A stretch of DNA of 64,000 bases, taken from contig NZ_QLVE01000022.1 in assembly GCF_003331145.1 (NCBI RefSeq), forward strand, positions 62,001 to 126,000, written 5' to 3'. This document shows positions 6,936 through 17,030 of this stretch, piece after piece; the stretch's first letter is position 1, and each line of letters starts with the position of its first letter. The translations under genes were made by a program, and so were the position numbers. The stretch comes from Exiguobacterium sp. TNDT2. Lineage in GTDB: Bacteria; Bacillota; Bacilli; Exiguobacteriales; Exiguobacteriaceae. Below the pieces are notes generated by a model, which saw only the letters and a program-made list of their open reading frames with translations, was not told the origin of the DNA and did not search any database.

Positions 6936-8492
6936 ATGGACAACCTCATGACATCACGCCAAGGGTGGCAAAAAGACATCTCGGCCGGGATCACGGTCGG
7001 GGTCGTCGCCGTGCCGCTCGCGATGGCGTTCGCGATCGCCTCAGGCGTCGGACCGGTGTACGGCCTGTATACGGCCATCATCGCCGGGATTATCGTCAGC
7101 CTGTTCGGGGGCTCGACGTTCCAAATCGCCGGACCGACCGGCGCCTTTATCCCGATTGTCTCGGGCGTCATGCTCGCACACGGCTACGAAGGGTTACTCG
7201 TGACGACGTTTCTCGCCGGGATTCTGTTATTCCTCATGAGCGTGCTCCGCGTCGGACGACTCATCCGCTTCATGCCGCGCGCCGTCACCATCGGGTTCAC
7301 GGCCGGGATCGCCGTCGTCATCTTCGTCGACCAGCTCGACGAACTGTTCGGCATCTCGTTTCAGAAAGCGCCGCACTTCCACGAGAATTTACTGAAGCTC
7401 GTGACGTCGTTACATGAAGCGAGCTTATGGCCTGTCTTCATTGCCGCCATCGGTTTCTTGACACTCTGGCTCGTGCCGAAACTGCCCGTGAAATTGCCGC
7501 TTCTCTTGATGGCGATGCTCGTGCCGACGTTCGTCAGTCTCGTCGTCCCAGGAGAAGTCGCGACGATCGGCAGTGCCTATGGCGGCATCCCGAGCGGACT
7601 GCCTGAGTTCAACTGGCTCGCGATCGACCTCGATTTGATTGCGACGCTCATGCCATCGGCGTTCGCCATCGCCTTCCTCGGGGCGCTCGAGTCGCTATTG
7701 TCGGGTGCGGTCGCGGACGGCATGGCCGGTACGAAGATGAACCCGGACAAGGAACTGTTCGGGCAAGGGCTCGCCAACGTCGTCGTCCCGTTCTTCGGTG
7801 GGATCCCGGCGACCGGCGCCATCGCCCGGACGGCGACGAACATTCAAGCAGGCGCCGTCAGCCGCCGCTCCGGCGTCATCCACGGGTTGACGGTGCTACT
7901 CGCCGTGCTCGTGTTGGCACCGCTCGCGAGCTACGTCCCACTGGCCGCCCTCGCCCCAATCTTGATGCGCGTCGCTTGGAATATGTCGGAGCGGCACCAC
8001 GTCTTCGAGATGCTCAAGCATCGGTCGGCTGAGTCGCTCGTCCTGCTGATTACGCTCGGGCTGACCGTGTTCGTCGACCTCGTCGTCGCCGTCGAGGTCG
8101 GGGTCATCTGTGCACTCGCCTTGTTCGCGAAACGGATGGCCGATACGATCGACGTCCGCGAACAGACGGAACGGTACGTGACGCGCGACGGTCAAGTCGT
8201 CTTCAGCGTCGAGGGACCGCTCTTCTTCGGGGCGATCGAGATGTTCGAGCACGTGTTGCATCATATCCATGACGAGCCTGACGTGTTCATCTTCAACTTC
8301 CACCGCTGTCCGGTCATCGACGTGACGGCCGTCGAAGAGATTCGCCGCGTCGTCCGAGAGTTGAAAGCGGCCGACCATCGTGTCGTCTTCGCGCACTTGT
8401 CGACACCGGTGCGCCAGACGCTCACGCATTACGGCGTGCTCGACCACGTCGACACGTTCGAAACGACGCAGGAAGCGATTGACGCGTCTTAA
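6936..8492 (+). CDS. SulP family anion transporter with STAS domain
   Basis: This is an integral membrane transporter of the SLC26/SulP family. Roughly the first 390 residues contain many hydrophobic segments, with the signatures [13 protein letters not shown] and [10 protein letters not shown] near the N-terminus. A cytoplasmic STAS domain follows (about residues 410-518), in which IDVTA takes the place of the usual IDSSG loop. Substrates of relatives are sulfate, bicarbonate or dicarboxylates; the sequence does not decide. ATG 6936 has AGAAGGA 8 bases upstream, whereas the earlier in-frame ATG 6915 has no ribosome site. Its stop codon overlaps the stop of the convergent yolD-like gene. Confidence 0.85.
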   Translation: MDNLMTSRQGWQKDISAGITVGVVAVPLAMAFAIASGVGPVYGLYTAIIAGIIVSLFGGSTFQIAGPTGAFIPIVSGVMLAHGYEGLLVTTFLAGILLFLMSVLRVGRLIRFMPRAVTIGFTAGIAVVIFVDQLDELFGISFQKAPHFHENLLKLVTSLHEASLWPVFIAAIGFLTLWLVPKLPVKLPLLLMAMLVPTFVSLVVPGEVATIGSAYGGIPSGLPEFNWLAIDLDLIATLMPSAFAIAFLGALESLLSGAVADGMAGTKMNPDKELFGQGLANVVVPFFGGIPATGAIARTATNIQAGAVSRRSGVIHGLTVLLAVLVLAPLASYVPLAALAPILMRVAWNMSERHHVFEMLKHRSAESLVLLITLGLTVFVDLVVAVEVGVICALALFAKRMADTIDVREQTERYVTRDGQVVFSVEGPLFFGAIEMFEHVLHHIHDEPDVFIFNFHRCPVIDVTAVEEIRRVVRELKAADHRVVFAHLSTPVRQTLTHYGVLDHVDTFETTQEAIDAS

Positions 8493-8818
8493 CGGACGGA
8501 CAGAATCTGACCGAACGGGATGCGGCGCACGTCCGTGTCGAATAGCTCGACTTCACGCTCGGCATAATAGATGGCGTGGACATAACCGCGCATGACGTGG
8601 GTCATGCCGTTGTCGAACAGTGTCAACTCGACGGCGTCACCTTCACGGATGGCACGCTCGATTTCGGTCTGCCACAAGTAGAGGAGCTGTTCATCCAAGT
8701 CAGGCAATTCAATCTTTTGGACGTGGGCGTAATATTTCTTCAGGAGCGCCACGTGCTCGGGCATGAGGAACGGGATCCATTTCAATTCACCGCGGTCTTT
8801 GTAGCGGGTCTGGCTCAT
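8489..8818 (-). CDS. YolD-like protein, partner of the Y-family polymerase
   Basis: The 109-residue product resembles YolD-like proteins ([15 protein letters not shown] near the N-terminus, then a mixed alpha/beta region with [15 protein letters not shown]). These are regularly encoded beside UvrX/YqjW-type polymerases and may act as an accessory or UmuD-like partner. The start ATG at 8818 overlaps the end of the polymerase gene (8815) by four bases, so the genes are translationally coupled and share the LexA box upstream of the polymerase. The last codons overlap those of the convergent SulP gene; no terminator is visible between them. Confidence 0.8.
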   Translation of the reverse strand: MSQTRYKDRGELKWIPFLMPEHVALLKKYYAHVQKIELPDLDEQLLYLWQTEIERAIREGDAVELTLFDNGMTHVMRGYVHAIYYAEREVELFDTDVRRIPFGQILSVR

Positions 8819-10110
8819 GACGATTCACCTCCTTGTTTATGTCCGCCGATGAGTCGTTGCCGCGTGCGGAGCGGACTGTCTTTCAGTAAACTCGACGCCG
8901 GCCGGATCGTGCCGCGCCCGAAGCGGACGTTCAAGCGATCGACGAGGTCGAGGAAATCGAACCGGCGCGCCCGGGCCCACTCGTCTTCAAAAAACGATAG
9001 TTGGACATGATCGCTCCGCGGTTCGAGCTTGCCGAGGGCGACCGAGACGTAACGGACCGCTTCCGTCTCGTCCCACGCGTCGAGAAAGAGCGTCAACACC
9101 ACCGGCAAGAACTCACGTTCGTCCGCTGTGAAGCGGGCGAGCTTTTTTTGTTTGCTGAAGCCGCGCCGATCGCTCGTACGAGTGTAGCGGACACCGAGAT
9201 GGACGCTGCCGCCGACGAGCCCGGCCTGTCGCGTCCGCATCCCGACCTCGACGGCGATGGCCTGCAAGACGAGCCGGATGGCCGCGTACGTCGTGTAGTC
9301 CTTCATAAGCGTGATGCCGTGGCCGATCGTCCGGGGCCGTTGCCGCTTCGCCCCGAACAAAGAGCTCGGAGGGAGAATCGTCGGCGATTCGTCGATGCCC
9401 CAGGCGTGATGCCACAGCTCGGCACCGATGACGCCGAACTTCTCATGGAGCGTCTCGAGCGGGTAGCGGGCGAGGTCGCCAATCGTGTCGATGCCGAGCC
9501 GCCGGAGATGGACTTCCATCTTCGCGCCGACGCCCCACATCTTGCCGATCGGGGCCGGGTGGATCAATCGTTCGACGTCGTGCAGAAAACAGCTGGCGAC
9601 ACCCGTCTTCTTCCCATGCAAGTCGAGGACGAGTTTGGCGAGGACGTTGTTCGGTCCGATGCCAATCGTGACCGGGATGCCGGTGTAACGAAACACGGTC
9701 GAGCGGATAAGGCGGGCGACATGTTCATCGTTCCCGAACAACCGCTCCGTCCCGGTCAAGTCGACGAGCGTCTCGTCGACCGAGTAGACGCGAATCGCCT
9801 CCGGGGGTGCGAACTGGTGTAAGATGTGGGTGATTTGCACGGACACGTTCAAATAGTGGCTCATCCGGGCTTCGGCGTAAATGACATGCCGTCGTTCATG
9901 CCACGGCAAGCGGTCGATGTGAAACCGCCTCGCCCCGGTCTTGATACCGAGCTGTTTCATCGGTGGTGTCGCGGCGAGGACGAGAGCACCGTGGTCTTGC
10001 ATGTTCGACAGCACGACGAGCTTCGTTTTGTATGGATTCAGTTTTCGAGCGGCACACTCGCAACTGGCATAAAATGAGACGCTGTCGATACAAAAAATTC
10101 GACGCCGCAT
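8815..10110 (-). CDS. uvrX: Y-family translesion DNA polymerase (UvrX/YqjW-like)
   Basis: This is a lesion-bypass DNA polymerase of the UmuC/DinB superfamily. The palm motifs are intact: D9 in [13 protein letters not shown] (Y14 in the steric-gate position) and the catalytic pair D112-E113 in [12 protein letters not shown] helix-hairpin-helix thumb follows ([21 protein letters not shown]). QLSFF near residue 375 fits a beta-clamp-binding motif. Length (431 residues) is normal for the family. The start at 10110 has AGAGGAG 8 bases upstream, and a near-perfect LexA site lies 20 bases before the start, so induction by DNA damage is expected. It forms an operon with the yolD-like gene. Confidence 0.9.
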   Translation of the reverse strand: MRRRIFCIDSVSFYASCECAARKLNPYKTKLVVLSNMQDHGALVLAATPPMKQLGIKTGARRFHIDRLPWHERRHVIYAEARMSHYLNVSVQITHILHQFAPPEAIRVYSVDETLVDLTGTERLFGNDEHVARLIRSTVFRYTGIPVTIGIGPNNVLAKLVLDLHGKKTGVASCFLHDVERLIHPAPIGKMWGVGAKMEVHLRRLGIDTIGDLARYPLETLHEKFGVIGAELWHHAWGIDESPTILPPSSLFGAKRQRPRTIGHGITLMKDYTTYAAIRLVLQAIAVEVGMRTRQAGLVGGSVHLGVRYTRTSDRRGFSKQKKLARFTADEREFLPVVLTLFLDAWDETEAVRYVSVALGKLEPRSDHVQLSFFEDEWARARRFDFLDLVDRLNVRFGRGTIRPASSLLKDSPLRTRQRLIGGHKQGGESS

Positions 10111-10129
10111 AGTCTCAGCTCCTCTTATA

Positions 10130-10143
10130 CGAACATATGTTCT
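10130..10143 (-). promoter_or_regulatory. LexA/DinR (SOS) box
   Basis: CGAACATATGTTCT matches the Bacillota SOS consensus CGAAC-N4-GTTCG at all but the last position. It lies directly upstream of the Y-family polymerase. Confidence 0.85.
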
Positions 10144-10309
10144 GTTTTTCTTATCGTATCATGGTCTCATGCCGTCTCAAATCATAAAATGAAAATAAAT
10201 TTGTAAAGACTTTTTGAAATTTACCCATTTTTTATAGGAAAATCATAAATCGAAAACCATCTTTTAGGAAGTTTTCGTAAAAAAGTCTCCGAAAGGAGTA
10301 AAATTTCGC

Positions 10310-10315
10310 TATAAT
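10310..10315 (+). promoter_or_regulatory. -10 box of the secA2 promoter
   Basis: A perfect TATAAT lies 50 bases before the GTG start of secA2. No good -35 is seen at 17 bases, so only the -10 is called. CTCC-GAAA-GGAG forms a small hairpin just upstream (10287-10298). Confidence 0.4.
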
Positions 10316-10364
10316 AGACGGGTATGAATTTGCTAATGACTGTGAACTAAATGGAGGCTACAAC

Positions 10365-12728
10365 GTGATTCAGTTTGTAAAACAATTGACGAACGACCAA
10401 AGCCGACGCTTAAAAGGCTACCAACGCCGCGTCGACCGAATCAATCAATTAGAGGCAACGATGCAGGCGCTCTCGGACGACGAGATGCGCACATATACAG
10501 AAACATTGAAGATGAGAATCGCAGACGGTGCTCAAATCGACGAAATCGCTGAAGAAGCGTTCGCTTTAGTGCGCGAGGCTTCGGTTCGTGTGTTAGGCAT
10601 GCGGCATTATGATGTCCAGCTCATCGGCGGCTTCGCGCTCCTTGAAGGAAACATCTCAGAGATGCCGACCGGGGAAGGGAAGACGCTCGTCGCCGCGCTC
10701 CCGAGTTACGTGAAAGCACTTGAAGGCAAAGGCGTCCACGTCATCACTGTCAATGAATACTTGGCGACGCGTGATGCGAACCAAATCGGAAAGATTCATG
10801 GTTTTCTCGGCCTTACGGTCGGGTTGAATGTGCCAGAGATGGAGCAGAGCGACAAACACGCTGCCTATCAGGCCGACATTACATATGGCGTCGGGACCGA
10901 GTTCGGGTTTGACTATTTGCGCGATCACTTGGTCGGTTCGCCGGAAGAGCGCGTCCAGCGCCCGTTCCACTTCGCGATCATTGACGAAGTCGATAGCATC
11001 TTGATCGACGAGGCGAAGACACCGCTCATCATCGCGCAAAAGGACCGTTCGCACATTCGCTTGAAAGAGCTCGCACAACGTGTCGTCACGGAACTTGACG
11101 AATCTGACTACGAGGTGGACCTTGAATCGAAATCGACGGCGCTCACCGATTCAGGCATTTTAAAGATCGAGGACATGTTCGCCATCGATAATTTATTCAG
11201 CGCCGAGCATCAAGTACTCTATCACTATCTTGTGCAGGCGCTCCGGGCGAACGTTTTGTTTGAACTCGACGTCGACTATATCGTCAAAGAAGACAAGATC
11301 GAGTTAATCGACTTGTTCACAGGACGGATCATGGAAGGACGCAGTCTATCAGAAGGGCTCCATCAGGCGCTTGAAGCAAAAGAAGGCGTCACCATCACCG
11401 AAGAGAATAAGACGACGGCTGAAATTACGATTCAACACTATTTCCGAATGTACCCGCTCATCAGCGGTATGACCGGGACGGCCCAGACGTCACGTCAAGA
11501 GTTCTTGAAGACGTACAACATGGACGTCGTCCAAGTCCCGACGAACCGGCCACGTTTGCGCGAAGACCATCCGGATCGCATCTTCGCAACCGTTGATCAA
11601 AAATATGCGGCCGTGACGACAAAAGTCGTCGAACTGCATGAGACAGGACGACCGGTGTTGATTGGAACGACGTCAATCGCCCAGTCGGAGGCGATCAGTA
11701 AGCATTTGTCGAACAAGCAGATTCCGCATGAAGTGTTGAACGCGAAGACGGTCACACAAGAAGCAGATATTATCGCTGACGCCGGACGTTTCGGCAATGT
11801 GACCATTGCGACGAACATGGCGGGTCGTGGGACTGATATTATGCTCGATACGAAGTCGAAACAAGCAGGCGGCCTGTTCGTCATCGGGACGGAACGTCAT
11901 GAGTCGCAACGAGTCGATCATCAGCTCCGCGGCCGCTCCGGGCGTCAAGGCGATCCCGGTGCGACACAGTTCTTCGTCTCGCTCGAAGACGAAATCGTCA
12001 AACGCTACGCTACGAAAAAACTTGAGCGCATCGAGAAGAAGTTGAAGCCGGACGAATTTGGCGAAGTGTCGTCGAAAGAAGCGGCTGACGTAATCGAGTA
12101 TGCTCAGACGACAATCGAAGGGCTTGGTGTTTCGATTCGCGATTACTTGTTCAAGCTCGACGACGTCTTGAACGAACAACGTAACATCATTTATACAATT
12201 CGTGATCAGGCGGTCAATGCCGATGCAACGGCCATCGCCAACAACGTGCTCGGTATGATGCGTCTCGCTTTGACGAACAGTATCGATATGCACGTGTCCG
12301 ATGAACTCGTTCCAGAAGAATGGCCGCTTGACGAGTTGAAACGTGACCTCATTTATTTGACGACGCGCGAACCAGTCTGGTCAGACGAAATCGCCGACTC
12401 GACGGAGTTGAAGGCAGAACTTCAACCGTGGATCGACGACATCGTCGAAACAGCTGAGGCCCGCCTAAAGGCCGAGGAAGTCGTCACATTTGTCAAAGAA
12501 TCCTTACTGCGTGCTTTGGACGGCAAATGGACAGACCACTTGACGACGATGAGCGGCTTAAAAGAAGGAATCGGATTGCGCAGTTATGCGCAGGAAGATC
12601 CGAGCCGTCAGTTCGGGAAAGAAGGGTTCGACATTTTTGAACAGACGTACGTCAATATTGCCCGTGAAGTGACGACAGAAGTCGCGCAGCTCGACCGCTA
12701 TTTCGTCATGCAATTGGAGGAGGAGTAA
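10365..12728 (+). CDS. secA2: Accessory Sec translocase ATPase SecA2
   Basis: SecA ATPases drive proteins through SecYEG. Walker A is at residues 100-107 (MPTGEGKT), Walker B D208-E-V-D211, and the C-terminal helicase half includes ATNMAGRGTDIML and QLRGRSGRQGDPG. The protein is 787 residues, shorter than housekeeping SecA, and ends at RYFVMQLEEE without the C-terminal zinc/SecB-binding cysteines; this fits the accessory SecA2 that exports S-layer or cell-wall proteins. The start is GTG 10365 behind GGAGG (7 bases). Only two bases separate it from the SLAP-domain assembly gene, so they form one operon. A housekeeping secA should lie elsewhere. Confidence 0.88.
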   Translation: MIQFVKQLTNDQSRRLKGYQRRVDRINQLEATMQALSDDEMRTYTETLKMRIADGAQIDEIAEEAFALVREASVRVLGMRHYDVQLIGGFALLEGNISEMPTGEGKTLVAALPSYVKALEGKGVHVITVNEYLATRDANQIGKIHGFLGLTVGLNVPEMEQSDKHAAYQADITYGVGTEFGFDYLRDHLVGSPEERVQRPFHFAIIDEVDSILIDEAKTPLIIAQKDRSHIRLKELAQRVVTELDESDYEVDLESKSTALTDSGILKIEDMFAIDNLFSAEHQVLYHYLVQALRANVLFELDVDYIVKEDKIELIDLFTGRIMEGRSLSEGLHQALEAKEGVTITEENKTTAEITIQHYFRMYPLISGMTGTAQTSRQEFLKTYNMDVVQVPTNRPRLREDHPDRIFATVDQKYAAVTTKVVELHETGRPVLIGTTSIAQSEAISKHLSNKQIPHEVLNAKTVTQEADIIADAGRFGNVTIATNMAGRGTDIMLDTKSKQAGGLFVIGTERHESQRVDHQLRGRSGRQGDPGATQFFVSLEDEIVKRYATKKLERIEKKLKPDEFGEVSSKEAADVIEYAQTTIEGLGVSIRDYLFKLDDVLNEQRNIIYTIRDQAVNADATAIANNVLGMMRLALTNSIDMHVSDELVPEEWPLDELKRDLIYLTTREPVWSDEIADSTELKAELQPWIDDIVETAEARLKAEEVVTFVKESLLRALDGKWTDHLTTMSGLKEGIGLRSYAQEDPSRQFGKEGFDIFEQTYVNIAREVTTEVAQLDRYFVMQLEEE

Positions 12729-12730
12729 GT

Positions 12731-13540
12731 ATGTTAGGATTTCGCAAACGTAAACAGATCGACACAGGGAAGTCCGAAGCAGGCCGTCAATTGACGCTCG
12801 TGATTGACAGCGACATGGGCATCCCAAAAGAAGACGAGTATATGTTCCGCTATCACGCGAAACGGCTTCCGGCCTTGCTTGACAATCAATTGTCAATCGA
12901 ACTCCTCCACGCCGAGCAACTGTCGGAAGGATTGTCACTTGTCGCCTTGTTCCGGAACACGCTCCCGAGCTCGTTTGAAGTGAACGAATTGCCAGTGTTG
13001 CTCTTGAATCGAGACAATATTCCGGTTGGCCGAAAAGTGTTGAACCGGGTCGACCTTCCGAGCTTTGAACCATGGACGAGCAAGCCGGTTTATCTAGACT
13101 TCTTTGATGACGAACTATTTGGCGCGCTAAAGACGGAAGACTTATCATCTATGCGTCTCGTCTTCCAAATGAACCCGATTGACCCGCTACAGATGATTCT
13201 TGAAGACGAGCTCTCTTCGTTCAGTGAAACGGCATGGCACCAGTTGCGACGAACGAATGTCTCGACACCGCCAGTCGGAGAGAACGAGTTTAACTTAATG
13301 CTCGTGTCGGTCGAGACTGGAGAGACGGACGTGACAGCAACACTCCTTCTTCGGAACGGCTATGACCGTGAGCTGAATGTCGAACAACTCCCGATTGAAC
13401 TCATGAGCGGGGACGAGACGGTTGCTCAGGCGATCATTCGACTGGGCGAACCGGTTCTAGGGAAGCACGCCTATCCGGCTTCAGTCGTCTTCGAAGATGT
13501 TACCGCAGTAGGTCCGTTCACAGTCCGAATCAAACAATAA
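12731..13540 (+). CDS. Accessory Sec system S-layer assembly protein (SLAP domains)
   Basis: A 269-residue protein made of two related beta-rich repeats. Each carries the pattern L-x-V-x-ALFRNTLPSSFEVNELP (about residues 70-90) and ATLLLRNGYDRELNVEQLP (about residues 215-235). This is the SLAP-type repeat of proteins encoded next to secA2 in Bacillus and Exiguobacterium. There is no signal peptide, so it probably acts in the cytoplasm on SecA2 cargo. It is coupled to secA2 and the pair ends at a strong terminator. The exact molecular role is unknown; the assignment rests on repeat pattern and context. Confidence 0.8.
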   Translation: MLGFRKRKQIDTGKSEAGRQLTLVIDSDMGIPKEDEYMFRYHAKRLPALLDNQLSIELLHAEQLSEGLSLVALFRNTLPSSFEVNELPVLLLNRDNIPVGRKVLNRVDLPSFEPWTSKPVYLDFFDDELFGALKTEDLSSMRLVFQMNPIDPLQMILEDELSSFSETAWHQLRRTNVSTPPVGENEFNLMLVSVETGETDVTATLLLRNGYDRELNVEQLPIELMSGDETVAQAIIRLGEPVLGKHAYPASVVFEDVTAVGPFTVRIKQ

Positions 13541-13555
13541 ACAGTATGCTCAACG

Positions 13556-13589
13556 CCCCGGCTTTCAATCAAAAGTCGGGGTTAATTTT
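13556..13589 (+). terminator. Terminator of the secA2 operon
   Basis: CCCCGGCTTT pairs with AAAGTCGGGG (10 bp, one G-U) and is followed by TTAATTTTA. Confidence 0.8.
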
Positions 13590-13649
13590 ATGTCAAAAAA
13601 GTGAACGAAACCTCTTACGAAAACTTGGGGATTCCTGTATAATCAACAA

Positions 13650-13663
13650 CGTAAGCGTTTACA
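13650..13663 (+). promoter_or_regulatory. cre site upstream of cstA
   Basis: CGTAAGCGTTTACA fits the CcpA consensus TGWAANCGNTNWCA with one mismatch at the first base. It sits just downstream of a TATAAT at 13638-13643, the position expected for repression by CcpA when glucose is present. Confidence 0.75.
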
Positions 13664-13742
13664 TCACATATGTAAAATAACGGGATTTATTTTTCAGGGC
13701 CGGTGGGAACCGGCTACATACGTTCAAAAGGGGACAGCACAC

Positions 13743-15185
13743 ATGATTACGTTCTTTATCGCCCTCGCGATTCTATTCGTCGGGTACAAAGTGTATGGCA
13801 GCTACGTCGAGAAGACGTTCGGCATCAAGGAAGAGCGGACGACGCCTGCCTATGCGTCACAGGACGGCATCGATTACGTGCCGATGGGGAAAAAACGGAA
13901 CTCGATGATTCAACTATTGAACATCGCCGGGGTCGGCCCAATCTTCGGACCGATCATGGGGGCGCTCTATGGACCGGTCGCATTCCTATGGATTGTCTTC
14001 GGCTCGATTTTTGCGGGAGCGGTGCACGACTATTTGACGGGCATGATCTCGCTACGGAACAACGGGGCACACTTGCCGCAGCTCGCCGAGAAATTCCTCG
14101 GCCGCTCGCTCCGCCACGTCGTCAACGGATTCGCACTTCTTCTTTTGCTTCTTGTCGGGACGGTGTTCGTCACGTCACCGAGTAACATGATTAACAACTT
14201 GTTCGACGGCAATGCGACGACGCTCACGATTGTCATCTTCGCCGTGTTCGCCTATTACATTTTGGCGACGCTGCTTCCGGTCGACAAAATCATCGGACGC
14301 ATCTACCCGTTCTTCGGGGCGCTCCTCATGATTAGCGCCGTCGGAATCGCCGTCAGCCTGTTCGCGCAAGGCTACAAGATTCCAGAGATGACACTCACGA
14401 ACATGCACCCGGACGGCTTACCGATTTGGCCGCTTCTCTTCTTCACAATCTCGTGTGGGGCGCTCTCAGGCTTCCACGCCACGCAGTCGCCAATCATCTC
14501 GCGGACGACGATGAAAGAGAGCAACGGCCGTGAAATCTTCTACGGCATGATGATTGTCGAGGCGGTCATCGCCATGATTTGGGCGGGAGCTGCCATGGCC
14601 ATCTTTGAGCCAGGTGAACTGCTCGGATTGATTCAAACGGGTACACCGGCGCTCGTCGTCCAGGAAGTGGCGACGCTCATGCTCGGAAGCATCGGCGGCA
14701 CGCTCGCCATTCTCGGCGTCATCGTCTTGCCGATCACGTCTGGCGACACGGCGTTCCGTAGCGCCCGGATGATTATCGCCGACTATATGAAAGTCGCGCA
14801 GAAGAAGTTCTCGTCACGCCTGTGGATCGCGCTCCCGCTCTTCGCGATCTCATACGTCCTCACGAACATGGACTTCCAGATGCTCTGGCAATACTTCAAC
14901 TGGGCCAACCAGACGACGGCGGTCATCGCCTTGTTCGTCGGGGCGATGTACCTCTACATCAAAGGGCGCAACCACTATATCGCGCTCATCCCAGGGACGT
15001 TCATGTTGTATGCCGTCTGGTTCTACATTTTGACGGCACCGATCGGCTTCAAGATGGATGGGGTCATTCCGTACGTCATCGCCACAATTGGTACGATCAC
15101 ATTGCTCGTCTTGTTCCATATGCGCGCACGTGCGATGCGGGCACAAAATATGGAATGTGACGTCCCGGTGAAGGAAGTCGCATAA
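13743..15185 (+). CDS. cstA: Carbon starvation protein CstA family transporter
   Basis: CstA proteins are multi-pass membrane transporters for peptides or pyruvate, induced when preferred carbon runs out. The N-terminal GSYVEKTFGIKEERTTPA, then GVGPIFGPIMGALYGP and the FHATQSPIISRT loop are family signatures. About 14 hydrophobic segments can be read. At 480 residues it is shorter than E. coli CstA (about 700) and belongs to a compact Bacillota form with a short C-terminus. The upstream cre site predicts CcpA repression. It is a single-gene unit closed by its own terminator. Confidence 0.88.
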   Translation: MITFFIALAILFVGYKVYGSYVEKTFGIKEERTTPAYASQDGIDYVPMGKKRNSMIQLLNIAGVGPIFGPIMGALYGPVAFLWIVFGSIFAGAVHDYLTGMISLRNNGAHLPQLAEKFLGRSLRHVVNGFALLLLLLVGTVFVTSPSNMINNLFDGNATTLTIVIFAVFAYYILATLLPVDKIIGRIYPFFGALLMISAVGIAVSLFAQGYKIPEMTLTNMHPDGLPIWPLLFFTISCGALSGFHATQSPIISRTTMKESNGREIFYGMMIVEAVIAMIWAGAAMAIFEPGELLGLIQTGTPALVVQEVATLMLGSIGGTLAILGVIVLPITSGDTAFRSARMIIADYMKVAQKKFSSRLWIALPLFAISYVLTNMDFQMLWQYFNWANQTTAVIALFVGAMYLYIKGRNHYIALIPGTFMLYAVWFYILTAPIGFKMDGVIPYVIATIGTITLLVLFHMRARAMRAQNMECDVPVKEVA

Positions 15186-15192
15186 TTCACAG

Positions 15193-15220
15193 ACATGGGT
15201 CGCTTCGGCCCATGTTTTTA
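15193..15220 (+). terminator. Terminator after cstA
   Basis: ACATGGG pairs with CCCATGT across a TCGCTTCGG loop region, followed by TTTTATTT. Confidence 0.8.
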
Positions 15221-15280
15221 TTTGCGTTGAAACCGGGAAATGACCATACTAGAAGGATAGATTTGAAAGGTGGGACCTGA

Positions 15281-15952
15281 ATGGATCAAGAGAAGCTAAA
15301 AGACATGCTCCATGCCGACACGCTCGGGGAAGAGATTGCGAGCGCCGTCACCCACGGGCTTGGGGTCATCTTCAGCATCGTTGCATTCGTTCTGCTTGTC
15401 ATGACAGCAACCGAGACGGGAAGCACAGGTAATGTCATCGCGGTGAGCGTGTTCGGGGCATCGATGGTTTTACTGTACCTGTTCTCGACACTCATGCATG
15501 CGATTCCACATCCACGGGCGAAACGCGTGCTCCAAGTGTTCGATCATGTGGGAATCTACTTACTCATTGCGGGAAGTTATACGCCGTTCGCGCTCGTGTC
15601 GCTCAAAGGGACGCTCGGTTGGACGTTGTTCGGCATCGTCTGGAGCGTCGCGATTCTCGGTATCATTTGGAAGCTGTTCTCGACCGGGAAGTACATGTGG
15701 GTGTCGAACGTGACGTATCTCGGCCTCGGCTGGATTTGTCTCATCGCCATCCGTCCTCTATATGAGTCGCTCGGTCATAACGGCTTCATGTTGCTCCTTG
15801 CCGGAGGGATCGCCTATTCGGTCGGGATTATCTTCTATGTCTGGCAGAAGTTGCCGTTCAATCATGCGATTTGGCATCTGTTCGTTCTAGCGGGAAGCGT
15901 GTTCGTTTTCCTCAGCATCTTGTTGTATGTGGCACCGAATACAAGCCTTTGA
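15281..15952 (+). CDS. Hemolysin III / TrhA family membrane protein
   Basis: A 223-residue, seven-helix membrane protein of the hemolysin III (YqfA/TrhA, PAQR-like) family. Metal-ligand positions are visible: E17 and H25 in GEEIASAVTHGLG, the STLMHA histidine, the FDH motif (QVFDHVGIYLLIAGSYTPF), and the C-terminal NHAIWHLFVLAG histidines. PAQR-type proteins are zinc-dependent amidase-like membrane enzymes; bacterial members affect membrane energetics, and the hemolysin name is historical. The ribosome site GAAAGGTGGG precedes ATG 15281. Monocistronic, between two terminators. Confidence 0.85.
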   Translation: MDQEKLKDMLHADTLGEEIASAVTHGLGVIFSIVAFVLLVMTATETGSTGNVIAVSVFGASMVLLYLFSTLMHAIPHPRAKRVLQVFDHVGIYLLIAGSYTPFALVSLKGTLGWTLFGIVWSVAILGIIWKLFSTGKYMWVSNVTYLGLGWICLIAIRPLYESLGHNGFMLLLAGGIAYSVGIIFYVWQKLPFNHAIWHLFVLAGSVFVFLSILLYVAPNTSL

Positions 15953-15955
15953 AAC

Positions 15956-15985
15956 GGACGTCCTGGGGGCGTCTGTTTTTTTTGA
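15956..15985 (+). terminator. Terminator after the hemolysin III gene
   Basis: ACGGACG pairs with CGTCTGT (7 bp) and runs into eight T residues. Confidence 0.8.
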
Positions 15986-16108
15986 ATAGAGGGAAATGAA
16001 ATCCTGAAACCGATTACAAAATTACAGACGAATTGACGTTTGTATGTCATAATAATTTCAGACATCGTCATAGAGATAGATGGGTGGAAACGTGAGGGGG
16101 AAAATCAG

Positions 16109-17026
16109 ATGGAAAAAGTGTTGCGCGATGGATTCATTTACATGTCTCAAAACAAAACACTCAACAGTTTGGCTAAAAAATACGGACTTCGCTTCGGGGC
16201 TTCGCGCTTTGTAGCGGGGGAAGATTTTAAGACGTCTGTGCCGACAATCCGTGAGTTGAATGCGAAAGGATTATCGGTCACGGTCGACCACTTAGGGGAA
16301 TTCATCACGACGGTCAAGGAAGCGAACGAGAATCGGGATGAAATCATTCGTGCCATCGAAATCATGGCCGAAGAGCAGCTCGATGCCTATATGTCGCTCA
16401 AGCTGACGTCGCTCGGATTCGATATCTCGGACGAGTTGATCGAAGACAACATGCGTCAAATCTTGACGACGGCGAAAGAAGTCGGTGTGTTCGTCGCCAT
16501 CGACATGGAAGACGAGGCGCGCTGTGAAAGAACACTCGACTTGTTCAAGAAGTTGAAAACGGATTTTGAAGGTCTGGGGACGGTCATCCAATCATATTTG
16601 TACCGCTCGGAAGATGACATCAATCATCTTGCGCCGCTCAAGCCGAACCTTCGCATCGTCAAAGGGGCCTACAAGGAACCGGCGACGGTCGCTTTCCCGG
16701 AAAAAGAAGACGTCGACCACAACTACGTGAAGCTCGTCAAACTCCATCTGGCGAACGGGAACTACGCCTCGATTGCGACGCATGACGACCACATGATCGA
16801 CGCGGTCATCGAACATGTGAAACTGAACAATATTCCATTCGACCAGTTCGAGTTCCAAATGCTGTACGGCATCCGGGTCGAGCGTCAACTCGAGCTCGTC
16901 CGTCAAGGTTACAAAGTCCGTGTCTACGTGCCATACGGCCGAGACTGGTACGGCTACTTCATGCGCCGCCTCGCAGAACGTCCGGCGAACGTCGCGTTCG
17001 TTTTAAAAGGGATGGTCAAGAAATGA
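16109..17026 (+). CDS. putM: Proline dehydrogenase
   Basis: This single-domain FAD enzyme oxidises proline to pyrroline-5-carboxylate. The TIM-barrel signatures are present: SLKLTSLGFDIS, RIVKGAYKEPATVAF (flavin contact), SIATHDDHMI and the C-terminal YVPYGRDWYGYFMRRLAERP whose arginines bind the substrate carboxylate. The 305-residue length matches monofunctional PutB/FadM-type enzymes of Bacillus. ATG 16109 is preferred because GAGGGGG lies 8-9 bases upstream; an earlier in-frame start at 16040 has no such site. No P5C dehydrogenase is adjacent, so that second step is encoded elsewhere. Confidence 0.9.
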   Translation: MEKVLRDGFIYMSQNKTLNSLAKKYGLRFGASRFVAGEDFKTSVPTIRELNAKGLSVTVDHLGEFITTVKEANENRDEIIRAIEIMAEEQLDAYMSLKLTSLGFDISDELIEDNMRQILTTAKEVGVFVAIDMEDEARCERTLDLFKKLKTDFEGLGTVIQSYLYRSEDDINHLAPLKPNLRIVKGAYKEPATVAFPEKEDVDHNYVKLVKLHLANGNYASIATHDDHMIDAVIEHVKLNNIPFDQFEFQMLYGIRVERQLELVRQGYKVRVYVPYGRDWYGYFMRRLAERPANVAFVLKGMVKK

Positions 17027-17030
17027 GAAT

